64,000 nt of DNA, from positions 7,727,340 to 7,791,339 of the forward strand of contig OY294050.1 of NCBI GenBank assembly GCA_958510825.1, read 5' to 3'. The position numbers were made by a program, and so were the translations under genes. The notes beneath the pieces were generated by a model, which had not been told where the DNA came from, searched no databases, and saw only the letters and a program-made list of their open reading frames with translations. This DNA comes from Brachypterus glaber. Its lineage: Eukaryota; Arthropoda; Insecta; Coleoptera; Kateretidae. Each line of letters starts with the position of its first letter. The stretch's first letter is position 1. Of this stretch, positions 43,880-55,200 are shown piece after piece.

Positions 43880-43965
43880 AGTCTCTAGCTTAAAGCGTTC
43901 TTAAGTTATCGTGCCCACAAGATTTCCCGGACAGACCGATCGACCGACCGAGCGACTATTTTTTT
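43880..43965. repeat. AAGTTATCGTGCCCAC module with (GACC)n
   Basis: CTTAAGTTATCGTGCCCACA and CGGACAGACCGATCGACCGA form the inverted, diverged counterpart of the GTCT module at 15.67 and 39.49 kb. It is joined directly to the 97 bp satellite. Confidence 0.7.
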
Positions 43966-44515
43966 TTGCTCGAAATTGATTTATATCGACATAAAGCGTC
44001 AGAAAACGCAAAAATACACAAAAAAATTGAAAATTTTTGCACGAATACAAGGCTTTCCGAAAATTTGAAAATTTTCAAAATGGGAAAGCAATAGAGTCTG
44101 GTTAAGAGTACTTGACATTATTTATTCCTTGTGAACCTGTGTTATTCATAAATTAAAAAAAAATAAATAAACATTCTATTTTATAATAAACAATACCATT
44201 TATTTGCAATAATTCATAACTAAATTGAAACTGATTCATAAACATGTAAAAAAATGTAATGTAGAGAATATATTAATAATAATTATAATTTAAATCTATT
44301 AAACTATATAAATCATTTAACATAATTTAATTGTGGTAAAAGTATTAAATAATTATATTAATTAATTATTTTTAATGTCAACGATTTAATCATCTTAATC
44401 ATTATTATGTAGTGTAATAATTTATTGAAACTGAAAGAAAAAAAAACATATCAATTATTACAAGTTTTTTTTTCTATAAGGTGGTTGCAGGTATAATGGC
44501 CACATTTTTTTTATA

Positions 44516-44938
44516 CACGGAAAAAAAAATATAGCTAGGAGCGCTATAACACACATACCAAGCAAATTATAATCGCTTATTATATAAATACAAGGCTTTC
44601 TCTTACAATTATGGCAGTCAGTGTAAAAATTTATATGAAATACTTTAATTGTTTAGTGAATAATAAAATATAACAAATAGTATGGCATTTATAGTTTAAA
44701 TAGATTTAATTATTGTCCGTGCTAATAATTTTTATAATATAATAAAATTTCTGTAAATTTATAATAGTGCCTGTAATAAATATAATCGTGTCTGTAATAT
44801 ATATAATCGTTTCCAATTTATTTTTAACATTATTAGTTATTGTGTCCCTTATAATCTATAGCTTAAATCACTATAATTTGCCACTGTTACCAAATATCTT
44901 ATAATGTATAGCGCAGAGCCCACTAATTTCTTTCCGTG
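44516..44938 (+). mobile_element. CACGGAAA MITE, copy 3
   Basis: 423 bp, flanked by TA (44514-44515 and 44939-44940), same orientation as copy 1. It is inserted at the TATATAGAAAG edge of the foldback element beginning at 44941. Confidence 0.92.
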
Positions 44939-44940
44939 TA

Positions 44941-45546
44941 TAGAAAGAAAAAAGATATCATTGTGAAATTTTGTAGGTTTTTTGTTTATTTATATTCAAA
45001 GAATAAAAAAAATAGATTTTTAAATTTTTAAAGTGTTATTTTTTGGCCATAAAATTAAAAAAAAAAACGTAAAAAAAGGCGGTCGCCATGATTCCGGTCG
45101 TTTGGATCGACTGAAAATAAATAAATAAAACGGGATATTATTCAGTATTGAAGTCGCTATAGCGCGAACTAAAAGAACATTTTTTGGCCAAAAAATAACA
45201 AAATAGTGGACGCTTTTCTTTAAAAATTTTTGAATTTTTTTGAAAAAAGTCCGCCATTTTGTTTTTTTTTTTGTTCGGGCTGAAGCGTATTCAAAGCTGA
45301 ATAATATCTCCGTTGTAGTTTTTTTTTTCAGTCGATCCAAACGGCGGGAATCATGGCGACCACCTATTTTTGATGCTTTTTTTAACTTAGAGCCAAAAAA
45401 TGCCACTTTAAAAATCTAAAAAAAATTGTATTCTTTGAATATAAATAAACATACCTAAAAAAAATCACAAAGATATCCTTTTTCTTTCTATATAATTAAA
45501 AAAAAAAAAAAGATTATTTTTAAAATTTTAAGGTAGAAAGACCCCT
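44941..45546. mobile_element. Foldback element (GTCGATCC / AAAGATATC family)
   Basis: Arms of about 250 bp: TAGAAAGAAAAAAGATATCA, TTTGGATCGACTGAAAATA, GAAGTCGCTAT and TTTTTGGCC mirrored to CAGTCGATCCAAACGGCG, ATGGCGACCACC, AAGATATCCTTTTTCTTTCT. Relatives are at 42260-42530 and 48165-48271. The long minus frame here (45020-45406) is an artefact of low-complexity arms. Confidence 0.82.
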
Positions 45547-45912
45547 TAAATAAATTACTATTTTAATACTTTTATTTAAATAAGTAATATCAAGTTTTTA
45601 AAAAAGAAACTTAATAGAAATCAATAATAATATGTTGACATGGCCGGTACTGTGGAAATTCCAAACTACACTTTAAAGTGGGTTAAAAACTTTTAATTGG
45701 AAAATAAGAGCAAAACTTGGGTGACGCAAATCTAGACGCATATGATTATAATTATAATCTGCATTATTTAATTAAGGATGCAGTTAAATCTTTTTCTTTT
45801 ATTTATAAATAAATTAAATGGAGTTTTTTGTATCAATGGCTGAGTACTAATAGCTCGCACCATACACTGTAAAAAAATTGAGTAAAATAAGAGAGTAATA
45901 TTAAGATTTAAA

Positions 45913-46486
45913 ATTCCAAGGTTAAAACACTTGAACTTTGATCCACTGAGCTGTAGGTTAATTAAATCGTATCTCTCTAACCGAAAACAATATACCTGTA
46001 TCGGTAATAGGAAATCAGATCCAAGATATATCAGAAGTGGGGTTCCACAAGGATCAGTACTAGGCCCTATCCTATTTCTGTTATACATTAATGACCTACA
46101 TGTCGCTGATCCCGATGCTGGTACTATTTTATTAGAGGATGACACAACTCTTGTGAATCAAAGTAATAGTTTGTGTCTTGTTCGGCGGCGCATGAGCGAC
46201 TCATTGTCAAAAGCACAAACATGGTTTGACTCAAATACTCTAACTCTGAATAACAAAAAACTGCTCTTTACTCATCGTCAGACTGGTGACTTTCAAAATA
46301 CTGAAAAGGTTAGGTTTCTCGGAGTATATTTGGATCCATCCTTAACATGAAATGGCCACATAGATTGCCTGGCCAATAAGTTAGCGAGAAATGTATATGT
46401 GATTAGGCAACTGTCTAGGATGGTGGATCTGAACGTACTCATGACAGCTTACCATGCACTCTTTGCTTCCCAAATGTCATATTAAT
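45913..46486 (+). pseudogene. LINE reverse transcriptase fragment (CR1/Jockey-like)
   Basis: Plus-strand frame with SYLSNRKQYTCIGNRKSD, RSGVPQGSVLGPILFLLYIN and an active-site box LLEDDTTLV (usually xFADDT, so the Ala is Glu while both Asp remain). KVRFLGVYLDPSLT follows. A TGA (46348-46350) replaces an expected Trp codon. The frame then continues NGHIDCLANKLARNVYVIRQ to YHALFASQMSY. RT domains 4-7 are thus represented. It is truncated at both ends and broken by the stop, so it cannot be active. Confidence 0.88.
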
Positions 46487-46792
46487 GTATATTATTATCA
46501 TTATTATATTATATTATTATTTTTATTATTGGTAAAATCATATTATGAATAATAAATTAAAGCGGCCTCAACTATAGTTTTTAACATGCTGATCAAAAGT
46601 GTCTGCGGGCACAATTTCCAAAATTCAAGAGTTTATGTGCTAGATAACATTAAGGATCTTAAGATAGTTCAATATTATTTTTTGTAGTTTTTTGAAAAAG
46701 TTAAAATCAGTTTTAATCGATATGATATGATGATGATATGATGTAAAATGGGGGCCCTTTATAGTATTTTCTTTTTTATTTAAATGTAATAA

Positions 46793-46935
46793 GGGAATGT
46801 TCAAGTATTACGTAACGCAAATTTTGATCATTTTGGTCCCCCCCCCCTATAACGCTATTTTCCTATACCATTAACATGGACGTAACACTCCAATATGACC
46901 CCCCTCCCCTAGGAGCGTTACGTAATACTTTTTTT
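46793..46935. mobile_element. GGGAGCGTTC-family MITE, right end lost
   Basis: GGGAATGTTCAAGTATTACG, CGTAACGC, ATTTTGATCATTTTGGTC, C-run, CTATTTTCCTATACCATTAA (the empty site for the 30245 insertion), CATGGACGTAACACTC, GAGCGTTACGTAATACTT. The final ten bases are replaced by a T-run. Confidence 0.85.
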
Positions 46936-47219
46936 TATTTTTTTTATAAAACTGTTCTTTGCAGAACTAAAAATATTATAAAAACAATGTTTGTGTTTAA
47001 GTTTTGTGCTAGTTTTATAGTTATATACCTAGTCACATTTTATGGATTTTTTTTTGTCCTAAAAAAAAACTGGACTTATGAACGTATACATACACGTAAT
47101 TATAATTACTCTAATATTGTATGGACAATAAATACGTCAGTAATTTAAATTATTTAAAAAAACAAGGTTAGATAAAATTATTTTAATAATTAACTGTTTT
47201 TTGTGATTATACATACATA

Positions 47220-47518
47220 CAGGGCGCGTGAAAAGTACGAAACACGTTGAATGATAGGTAAGTTGAGTTTCCAAGAATGTACAAAAATTTTTGAATGGGA
47301 TAGGGGAATCTCAACGCCGATGCAGTAGTAGGGATAGGAGTCGGTGATCGTCGCTTCTGCAGTCTGCAAAACAAACCATTGCGCATCTGATTTGAACACG
47401 GCCAATGAGGGGCACTGGCTCTGAGATCCCCCTATCCCTTCAAAACTTTTGCTTCGTTTATTCTTGGACACTCAACTTAACTACCATCCAAAGTGTTCCG
47501 TACTTTTCACGTGCACTG
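47220..47518. mobile_element. Palindromic MITE (CAG-GC-CGTGAAAAGTACG), TA-flanked
   Basis: 299 bp. CAGGGCGCGTGAAAAGTACG and the mirror of CAGTGCACGTGAAAAGTACG, flanked by TA. Arms of about 100 bp also share AAGTTGAGT-TCCAAGAAT and GGGATAGGGG-ATCTCA. Single copy here. Confidence 0.85.
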
Positions 47519-47907
47519 TATATAAATATATAAAATTATATAAGTACTTATATAATCTTTTTAATTTATGGATTAATATTCTTATAAGAACCGAAATGTA
47601 AAAAAAACTCCAAAACTATAGGGTTTTCAAAAACCACGTTTTTTGAAACATTATGGCCCCCATCATTTTGGAAAAAATACAAAAATAAAATTTATTGCCA
47701 AAGTTCAGCAAAAAAAATAAATTAGTGTCCAGCCCACTTTTTTTGCAGAATTTTATCTTTGTATTTTTAAGACATGAGCGGGAATTATTATTTTCAAATA
47801 AACGTGTTTTTTGAAAACCCCATTTTCGATATTGCCTTACTTATGGACTTTTTTTTACATTTCGCTTAGATTTTTAAAATCGTGTTTTTTGAAATTTCCG
47901 TAACGAG

Positions 47908-47962
47908 TACGGGAATATTAATATTAATGTTATAACATTAACGTTAATATTCCCGTACCAGT
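47908..47962. repeat. Hairpin with GTACGGGAATATTAA arms
   Basis: About 25 bp arms (GTACGGGAATATTAATATTA / TAACGTTAATATTCCCGTAC) around TGTTATAACA. Confidence 0.85.
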
Positions 47963-48164
47963 TAGGCTTTTTTTATTTAAAATTTAAATAAAATTTTAAT
48001 TATTTTTTGTGCTACCATTACTAATTGTAAATTATACCGGATGTGTATTTGAAATAAGGCCATATTTTTACATTAAATAAAATTTTCACATTTGCAATTT
48101 TGGCGGAGGCGCCACTATATAAAAAAATTAATTTAAAAGGGGTACCCGGGCCTTGAAATTAAAA

Positions 48165-48271
48165 AAAAAATTATATAGAAAGAAAAAAGATATCATTCTA
48201 AAATTTTGTAGGTATGTTTCTCTATATTTAAAAAATACAACAATTTTTTTTTTGATTTTTAAAGTGCTATT
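48165..48271. mobile_element. Arm of the AAAGATATC foldback family, cut by the gap
   Basis: TATATAGAAAGAAAAAAGAT to TTTTTAAAGTGCTATT matches the left arm at 44941. The matching arm would fall in the assembly gap. Confidence 0.75.
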
Positions 48272-48471
48272 NNNNNNNNNNNNNNNNNNNNNNNNNNNNN
48301 NNNNNNNNNNNNNNNNNNNNNNNNNNNNNNNNNNNNNNNNNNNNNNNNNNNNNNNNNNNNNNNNNNNNNNNNNNNNNNNNNNNNNNNNNNNNNNNNNNNN
48401 NNNNNNNNNNNNNNNNNNNNNNNNNNNNNNNNNNNNNNNNNNNNNNNNNNNNNNNNNNNNNNNNNNNNNNN
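48272..48471. other. Assembly gap, 200 N
   Basis: Exactly 200 N, a typical placeholder length for scaffold joins, so the true missing length is unknown. After it, CTACAATGGATGGTGAAGC begins a 37-codon frame with no recognisable domain. Confidence 1.
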
Positions 48472-48950
48472 CTACAATGGATGGTGAAGCAATTTTTAAT
48501 TATATAAGAAAAACCGAGAAAAACAAGGTGCAGTTGCCGTATACTAGGATTTTTTTGGCTTACCTCAGTACGGATCTTCAGTAATGAACTCTTAAACTCA
48601 AATCCATTTGCAGTAGAAAATTTATAAAACCTTGTGAGTTTTTAGCTATACTGAAGAGTAAAATTAGGTGTGTGTTTTTTTAATGAATATTAAACACATA
48701 TTCTTTACCCATATAGTACAATTTTGATACAAAGATTATCAATTTGATTATTATTTAAATATAACAACATTTGTGTAAAATTGAATGAATATATATAAAC
48801 TTCAACTAAATAATGTCAAAACGAAGTAACCTAGTTTTTAATTTTTAAAATAATCCATGTTAATCCATGAAAAAAATATAAAAATGACACGAATATTTTT
48901 GAGGTTGTCCCGATATTTAATGCACAACTGTATATGGTATATGGTATATA

Positions 48951-49082
48951 ATACTGCCCTACTAAAAAGTTCTAACTCCATTTCTCGCATAACGAGGTTT
49001 TCCTGTCAACTCTGATGTAAGAGCTTGAAAACGCCGCTATTGACAAATGGAGTCGCTACTTTCTAGCTTAGTAGGGCAGTAT
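48951..49082. mobile_element. Mini-MITE (TACTGCCCTACTAA ends)
   Basis: 132 bp. TACTGCCCTACTAA and TTAGTAGGGCAGTA ends, plus AACTCCATTT/AAATGGAGT and GAAAAC/GTTTTC in mirror order, within a (TATGG)n-like TA-rich site. Confidence 0.8.
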
Positions 49083-49346
49083 ATCGGGGTGTATAAGAGT
49101 CATTTTTGGGGTCAGTTTGTAGTGATGATTACGAATTTGACATCTGTTTTTCTAACCGGCTTTAGTTTTTGAGAAAATGGCAAAGATTAACTCCGCAAGC
49201 ACATGGTTTTGCGGAGGCCAATACCAAAACTATAGTTTTAGTATTTATTATGTCAAAACTAAGGTTTCTATAGTAAAGGGTGATAGAATACAGTAAGCTG
49301 CAGCAACCCAAAAGGTTTTTTTCTCAGTGCACTGCAGTGTGTTAAT

Positions 49347-49682
49347 AGTTATTTATGGTACTAGTGGGTAAAGTAAGATATTGCCTATGAGAAAATTAAC
49401 CTGGCGTCAGCCAAGCAGGTTAATTTTCGAGAGGGCAATATCGGTTTACCCATGAGTGCCATACAAGGTTTTATCCAATAAATAGCTTAGGAATTCATAT
49501 TTTTATTAAAAATTTTAATGACATTTACAAGAAAATAATTTGACAAGTGACAGTTGAGTGGGTAAAATAAATAATTATCCACTCAATAAAGTAAAATCCA
49601 CGCGGGGGTTATTATTGAGCTTATCTATTTAAAATAAAGCTGGTAATTGTCTTACTATCTGTATGTATTGGATAAAAATATT
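49347..49682 (+). mobile_element. Hairpin-core repeat, copy D
   Basis: AATAGTTATTTATGGTACTA to TGTATTGGATAAAAATAT. The hairpin loop is shortened to CTGGCGTCAGCCAAGCAGG. Confidence 0.88.
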
Positions 49683-49895
49683 TGTTGAACAGTGTAATTT
49701 AATGTGATCCATTTAGATCAGCATCCTGTAAAGGGATACTTACTGCCGCTGGATGTTCAGTTAAAATATAATAATTTTAATTATTTAAACAGAAACGTAG
49801 TTAAAAGTATCGTTTTAAATTTAGCTCAAGTTGATTTTTTGCGTATGAGCTAAAACGTTTTAAAATTTAATTGAAAAATAAGAATTTTATTTATA

Positions 49896-50472
49896 AGGAC
49901 AGAAATTTTTAATTTTAAACAAAATTATAAAAATATTAATTTATTATTCCATCAATCTATTTTCTAATCATCGTACAGAGTGATATTGGTAGACTGACAG
50001 TTTCGGGCTTCTGGCCCTCTTCAGTACCAAGAGTCAACTCTGCACGCTGATTAAGAAAACGTTTTTAGACTTTACTCGCAAAAGGAATATAGCCATTAGA
50101 TTGATGTAGACTTGTGCGCCATCTATTTCTAGATGTAGACAACTACTTATACCTCTCCTAATCTGGAGACTTTGAATGGTAGCAAGTTGAAGACTTGTGT
50201 GTCTCAAGCACATAGTACCACTAACGGGTGGTACCAACTTGCTACCATTCAAAGTCTCCAGAGGTATGAGTAGTTGTCTACATCTAGAAATAGATGGCGC
50301 ACAAGTCTACATCAATCTAATGGCTATATTCCTTTTGCGAGTAAAGTCTAAAAACGTTTTCTTAATCAGCGTGCAGAGTTGACTCTTGGTACTGAAGAGG
50401 GCCAGAAGCCCGAAACTGTCAGTCTACCAATATCACTCTGTACGATGATTAGAAAATAGATTGATGGAATAA
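49896..50472. mobile_element. Foldback element, GGACAG / ATTCCATCAATCTA family, full copy
   Basis: Arms of about 235 bp: TTATTCCATCAATCTATTTT, ATCGTACAGAGTGATATTGG, GCACGCTGATTAAGAAAACG, TGTAGACTTGTGCGCCATCT, CTTGCTACCATTCAAAG, mirrored almost perfectly. An asymmetric GGACAGAAATTTTTAATTTT tail lies on the left only. Frames seen on both strands (50034-50252, 50197-50382) are mirror images of one arm, not genes. Confidence 0.9.
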
Positions 50473-50765
50473 TAATTTTATTTATGTTCTATAATAAGCA
50501 TTTTAGTTTGGTTTTGCAGAACAAATTTTAAAATAAAATTATTGGGTACAAAATAACTACCTATAAAAAAAAACAAAAATAAAAATGCTTCAAATAAATA
50601 AAATAAATGTATAAAACAATCATTTTCTACATAATTTCTGAGCTAAACAGATGCAAAAAAACTGTACACTCTAAAAATTTTAAATATTTAATCTTTTGTA
50701 TTGTTTTTATGGTTTTACGGAATATTTATACAAAAATGTAGATAATAATTACTAAGATACTAAAT

Positions 50766-51150
50766 AGGGTGACCCACCAAAATTTTAAATCGAAAAATTT
50801 GGAGATCCCACCCCTTAAATTTGGTAAGAGTATCATCCCTGATTTTTTTCAGAATTTTTGAAAAAAATTCTAGAGGTCGCTCACAGCCATTTTCGTTTGG
50901 ACTTTTTTTTTGAACTTAAAACGTCACGGCTCCGCCATTTTGAAATAAAACATTCTGATTTTTTTTTGAGCTTATCAACTTACTATCCCTGTATACCGTG
51001 CCGTGTTAAAAAGATTTAAATAAAAAATTCTTCGACCTTAAAAATAATAAAAAAGCAAAAGAAACATATCTTTTTAAAAAATGGCTGTGAGCGACCTCTA
51101 GATTTTTTTGAAAAATTCTGAAAAAAATCAGGGATGATACTCTTACCCCC
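50766..51150. mobile_element. Inverted-repeat element (GAGGTCGCTCACAGCCAT)
   Basis: TAAGAGTATCATCCCTGATT, TTTTTCAGAATTTTTGAAAA and CTAGAGGTCGCTCACAGCCA are mirrored at 51080-51150. The outer left flank GGGTGACCCACCAAAATT has no partner, so the right terminus is probably lost. Confidence 0.7.
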
Positions 51151-52249
51151 AATGAACAAATTTAACAGTGTTAATTAGTTTTATAGATTTCAGATTTTAC
51201 CTTGTTGTAAATTTCACCACAATTTAGCGAGTTTCTAAAATTCCGAAAATCCTTGTGGAATTCCGCTCCAATCATCCAGTTGCGCGTTCTGGAGCACTCA
51301 GTACTATACCGAACAGGGAATACAATGTAATTTTGGAACAATTGAAGGAATTACTACAAAAATAAGGGTGTATATGTATACAAAATTTTAATAGTTTTTT
51401 TTTATAATTTTTGTTAAAATTAGGTCAAATGGGGAGATTGCCGGCCAGTGGGAAATCTTGACCCCACATAATTTATAGTCAAGTTTTATTAGAATAAAAG
51501 CTCAACAAGGGTGATCCAGGTTTTGCGGGTGTAATTTTCTTATAAAGAGCCCTATAAAAATGTCATATTAAAACGTATTGATAATAATTTAAACGAATAG
51601 ACACGCTTCCAAATACGTATTGAATTGAATTCTTAATACGTATTTTGTAACGTCTCTATGTGTTTTAATACTTTTTAATATAACTTTTTTTAGGGAGAGA
51701 CGTGGAGAAAAAATTATATAGAATGTATTTTGTAAAAATACAGAAATGTTAGTAAACATATTTAAGTATGTCTTGTACACAAGACGTTTTTGTTTTAAGT
51801 TACTTTCCATAAATATTACACTTGAATAAGTTGGTTTTATTGTTATTCTAACAGATTATGAGCCCAGCACGCTCCCAAAGTGTACATTTTTGCAATAATG
51901 TCTTCAGTGGTTGCGCATACTCGATACAATTAATTGTTGCAAATTATTGTGTTCAAATCTGTTTACCATGTAATGGGAATTTGGGGATTTAACAATTGTG
52001 TATTGATCTGATCAGGTAATAAGCCCTGCGTTTAATAGAAAGAGACGGACGTATCGGGAGTCCCGATCCGGGACTCTGCAATTAATTATAATTAATTAGC
52101 TATAGCTATTATAATAATAGGCTTTCTAAAAGCTTAATAATATGGATGAGACTTGATTTAAGTACTTCCTACTGAAAATTAGAAATAGGTAGAATGGATT
52201 CTATAGGATCCAGACAAATTTAGAATGTCTGAGAGGATCCACCAGAAAA

Positions 52250-53307
52250 ATTGCATCAACTTGAAGTTTGAAATACCTACGTAAATAAATTTTTAGTATA
52301 TATTTGACGATATTTGATTTGTTTAGGGGGCACACTCAAGGGGGACAAGGAGGTCTTTTTTTAATAAAAAGTGGGTCGTGTGACATATTATTTTAAAGCT
52401 AATAAAATTTTCTATTCGATCATAATTTTTTTTCAACCTCAGGTTAGTAAATTGTTAATAATAATTTTCGTCAAAATTTATTTGAAAAAAATTAACCAAT
52501 TATTGTTTAATTATTAATTTTATGATAAATAAACGTAAATTATACTTTAAAAATTTTTAAATATAATCGAAAAATAAATAAAAAATACAAAAAATCCAAA
52601 ACAATTGCTTTTTCTCATTACCTACTAGGTAAGTTGACATTACTCTAACAAAAAGTCGACAGTAATGGAAAGTACTATATCGAGCACACTTAGTGATTGA
52701 TGAAATCAATACAAACCAAACCGTAACTAAAGACAGAAAAAACGATTTACCGCACAAGGACACTAAGTGAGCTTACATTTACCGCAGTTGGATGTCTAGA
52801 TACAAGACTACTATTTCTAATTTTATAGTGATTCCATAAAAAATGATTTCTTGAATTGTCACACATATAAATGTCAAAAATATTATTAATAAAATAAAAT
52901 AACTCCTTGGTAGTGTGAAAAACGTAATGCTCTACTCGTAAGGTAAGTTTTTTTCTGTCTCAGCTCCGCTTCGGTCCACAAAATACGACCTCACACCGAA
53001 AAATTCACTTACCTCTACTAGAAGCGCAAATAACTATTTTTAACAAAAAAAATAAAAATTCAACACCTTCAAAGATTTTTAAAAAATTAAAAAATATATG
53101 GTCAAAAAGAGAATATAATAAGCTTTAAAATTATGTATCACACGACCTCCCTTTGCATTAAAAAAAAATGTTCGGCGTTGTCCCCCTGTCTTCATTGTGG
53201 CTTCTAAACATGTCAAATACCTATATACCAAAAAGTTATTGGGTTTATGTTATTTACGTGTTTCAAATTTCAAGCTAATATCCTAAGCTGTTCAAAAGTT
53301 AAAGTTT
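52250..53307. mobile_element. Inverted-repeat element, CTTTAACTTTTGAA family, copy 3, with an insert
   Basis: Left GCATCAACTTGAAGTTTGAA and GTGGGTCGTGTGACATATTA; right GTATCACACGACCTCCCTTT and GCTGTTCAAAAGTTAAAG. About 450 bp of foreign sequence (roughly 52600-53045) sits in the middle, including the hairpin at 52929. Confidence 0.75.
52929..53022. repeat. Hairpin with CAGCTCCGCTTCGG apex
   Basis: GCTCTACTCGTAAGGTAAGT and TTCACTTACCTCTACTAGAA pair imperfectly. The apex TCTCAGCTCCGCTTCGGTCC resembles the one at 22.1 kb. Confidence 0.55.
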
Positions 53308-53714
53308 ACTGAAATTAAAATAGGTCGAATAAGAATTAATTTAAGCACCAATTGAAAGAGATTTAAGTTATATTCCAAAATAAATTATTTTTAGACTTTT
53401 TTTCGAGGATTTTCCAAACTTTAAAGCTTTTCCCAGAATACATCTTTCTTCGAATTTTTTATGTTGGTCCCGTTGTAAAGACTTCTCGGGACACTTGATA
53501 TAAGACGATCTTACTTTCAGTATAGCCACGGCCCTCCCTAGCTATGAGTAGTCGACATTCTATATTCGAGATACAGTACTCTTGAATCAACAGATTAATA
53601 TTCTTGATAACTCACAAAATTAACGATAGAGGGCCAGAAATTTAAAAATAGTTACCCTAGAAGAGAAAAAAGTTACGTAGGGGTGATTTTTTTTCAGATT
53701 GGTAAAAATACATA

Positions 53715-54618
53715 GAGGAAAGTCGCCTAATTTCGGATACCATTTACAATGTATTCAATATTTAATACTCGGTATTACTTTTTGATATTTTTTTTATATA
53801 ACCAGATACAACTTATTATAGCGAACCATGATTTATTATAAAGGCAATTTTATTACAGTTTATTTTTTCCAAAAAACACGGTTAAAAAAAAATCAGCGCA
53901 GTTTTGTGCATTTGAAAAAGGGCTCCTAATTTCGGACATATCCGAAAATTTTTTTTCAAGAGTAGATCTGGATTCCATTGCTTATGTTTCTTGTTATTCC
54001 TTCACATTTAAGACGTAAATTGATCATTAAGCGATTTTCTACGAAATACTATAGGAACTATAATTTTAGATTCCCAATTTCGAATATCTTAGTATCTTAG
54101 GTAATTTTCGTTTTTTCAAAATTGTTTATCTTAGTTTGTTGTATCATTATAAAAATAATAATTAATGGTTGGTTATCCTGAATAATAATTACCTTGCGGA
54201 TATCCGAAATTGGGAATCAAATGCACAAAAATGGTCTATCCAAAATTAGGCAACTTTCTGCTTTTTAGATTAGAAATTTGTAGAATGTTTACGTTTTCAA
54301 ATTGCTTAATTATGAATAGTGGATCAACTTAACTAACATCATAACTTACCCAAGACAGAATCACGAACTTTTATAACGATTATTTATAAAATAAACAAGC
54401 ATGATAATGCAACTGAGCACAAAACTGCCATTTGCAATATAAACGATTTGTGCTGCCATTTAAAGGGGAGAAGCTCTACCGTTATCATATTACAGGACGG
54501 ATTTAGTTTGACTTTTGGCTTCACATAAAAGTAGGTTTCTGTTTACCTTTACAGACAGTATCTTAAATACACTACTATCCGAAATTTGGAAACCATCCGA
54601 AATTAGGCGCATTTCCTC
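53715..54618 (-). mobile_element. 904 bp GAGGAAA element, TA-flanked, copy 2 (inverted)
   Basis: Reverse complement of 30245-31147 with only scattered differences by eye. TA flanks at 53713-53714 and 54619-54620. No coding capacity. Confidence 0.92.
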
Positions 54619-54716
54619 TAAATATTTACATATTGTTATTCTGGAAAATTAATAACGTCACTCTATATATTTTAGACCATTTAAAAAAAATTGTATAAAA
54701 ATTAAACCTTGTACAC

Positions 54717-54903
54717 ATGGACGGATCCAGGAATTTGCTTTGGGGGGAGGGCAATTTCTGTTTGATTTTACCTATCTTCCAAAAAAATTGTTCTAAACCG
54801 AGAATAAATTGATAAAATTTTGGTTCATTATCCATGTAATACTTGTATTTGGGGGGGGGGGGGGTAATTGCCACTGTTGCCCTCCCCTGGAATCCGCGCC
54901 TGT
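54717..54903. mobile_element. Short hAT-like MITE with TTGTACAC duplication
   Basis: ATGGACGGATCCAGG and CCTGGAATCCGCGCCTGT ends, a 15-base G-run near 54850, and TTGTACAC on both sides (54709-54716, 54904-54911). The GGCGGATCCAGG-type end is typical of hAT elements and is related to the element at 19796. Confidence 0.85.
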
Positions 54904-55063
54904 TTGTACACAATATTTTTTGTTACTGGATTAAAAGGTCGAAAAATAAATATTTTTCACCCCCTAGTCAATCGTCTATTATTGCGTACTGGGAAATCTT
55001 TCCGTGTATAGGGGAACTAAAAATGAATGAAAACAATAAAATATATTTCACAATAAAATATCC

Positions 55064-55200
55064 TTACCCTGCTGAAAATGATGGGTCTGGGCGGGTATAA
55101 ATGGTGCATAATCCGGACTTGAGCGGATGAAATTCACCCACTCAAGTCCGGTCTATGCAACATTTATACCCGCGCAGACCCGTCATTTTCAATAGGGTAA
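55064..55200. mobile_element. Palindromic MITE (TTACCCT-CTGAAAATGA)
   Basis: 137 bp, about 60 bp arms: TTACCCTGCTGAAAATGATG, GGTCTG-GCGGGTATAAATG and TCCGGACTTGAG, mirrored with few mismatches. Confidence 0.88.

Noticed and set aside
45020..45406. 128-codon minus frame rich in Lys and Phe
   Set aside because: Low-complexity translation of A/T-rich foldback arms.
47276..47471. Minus-strand frame with Cys and Ser-rich segments
   Set aside because: Inside the 47220-47518 palindromic MITE, whose structure explains it.
48153..48584. 143-codon plus-strand frame
   Set aside because: It runs through 200 N of assembly gap; both sides are low-complexity or unrecognised.
50034..50382. Two similar frames on opposite strands
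   Set aside because: They are the two arms of the same foldback read in mirror; no domain.
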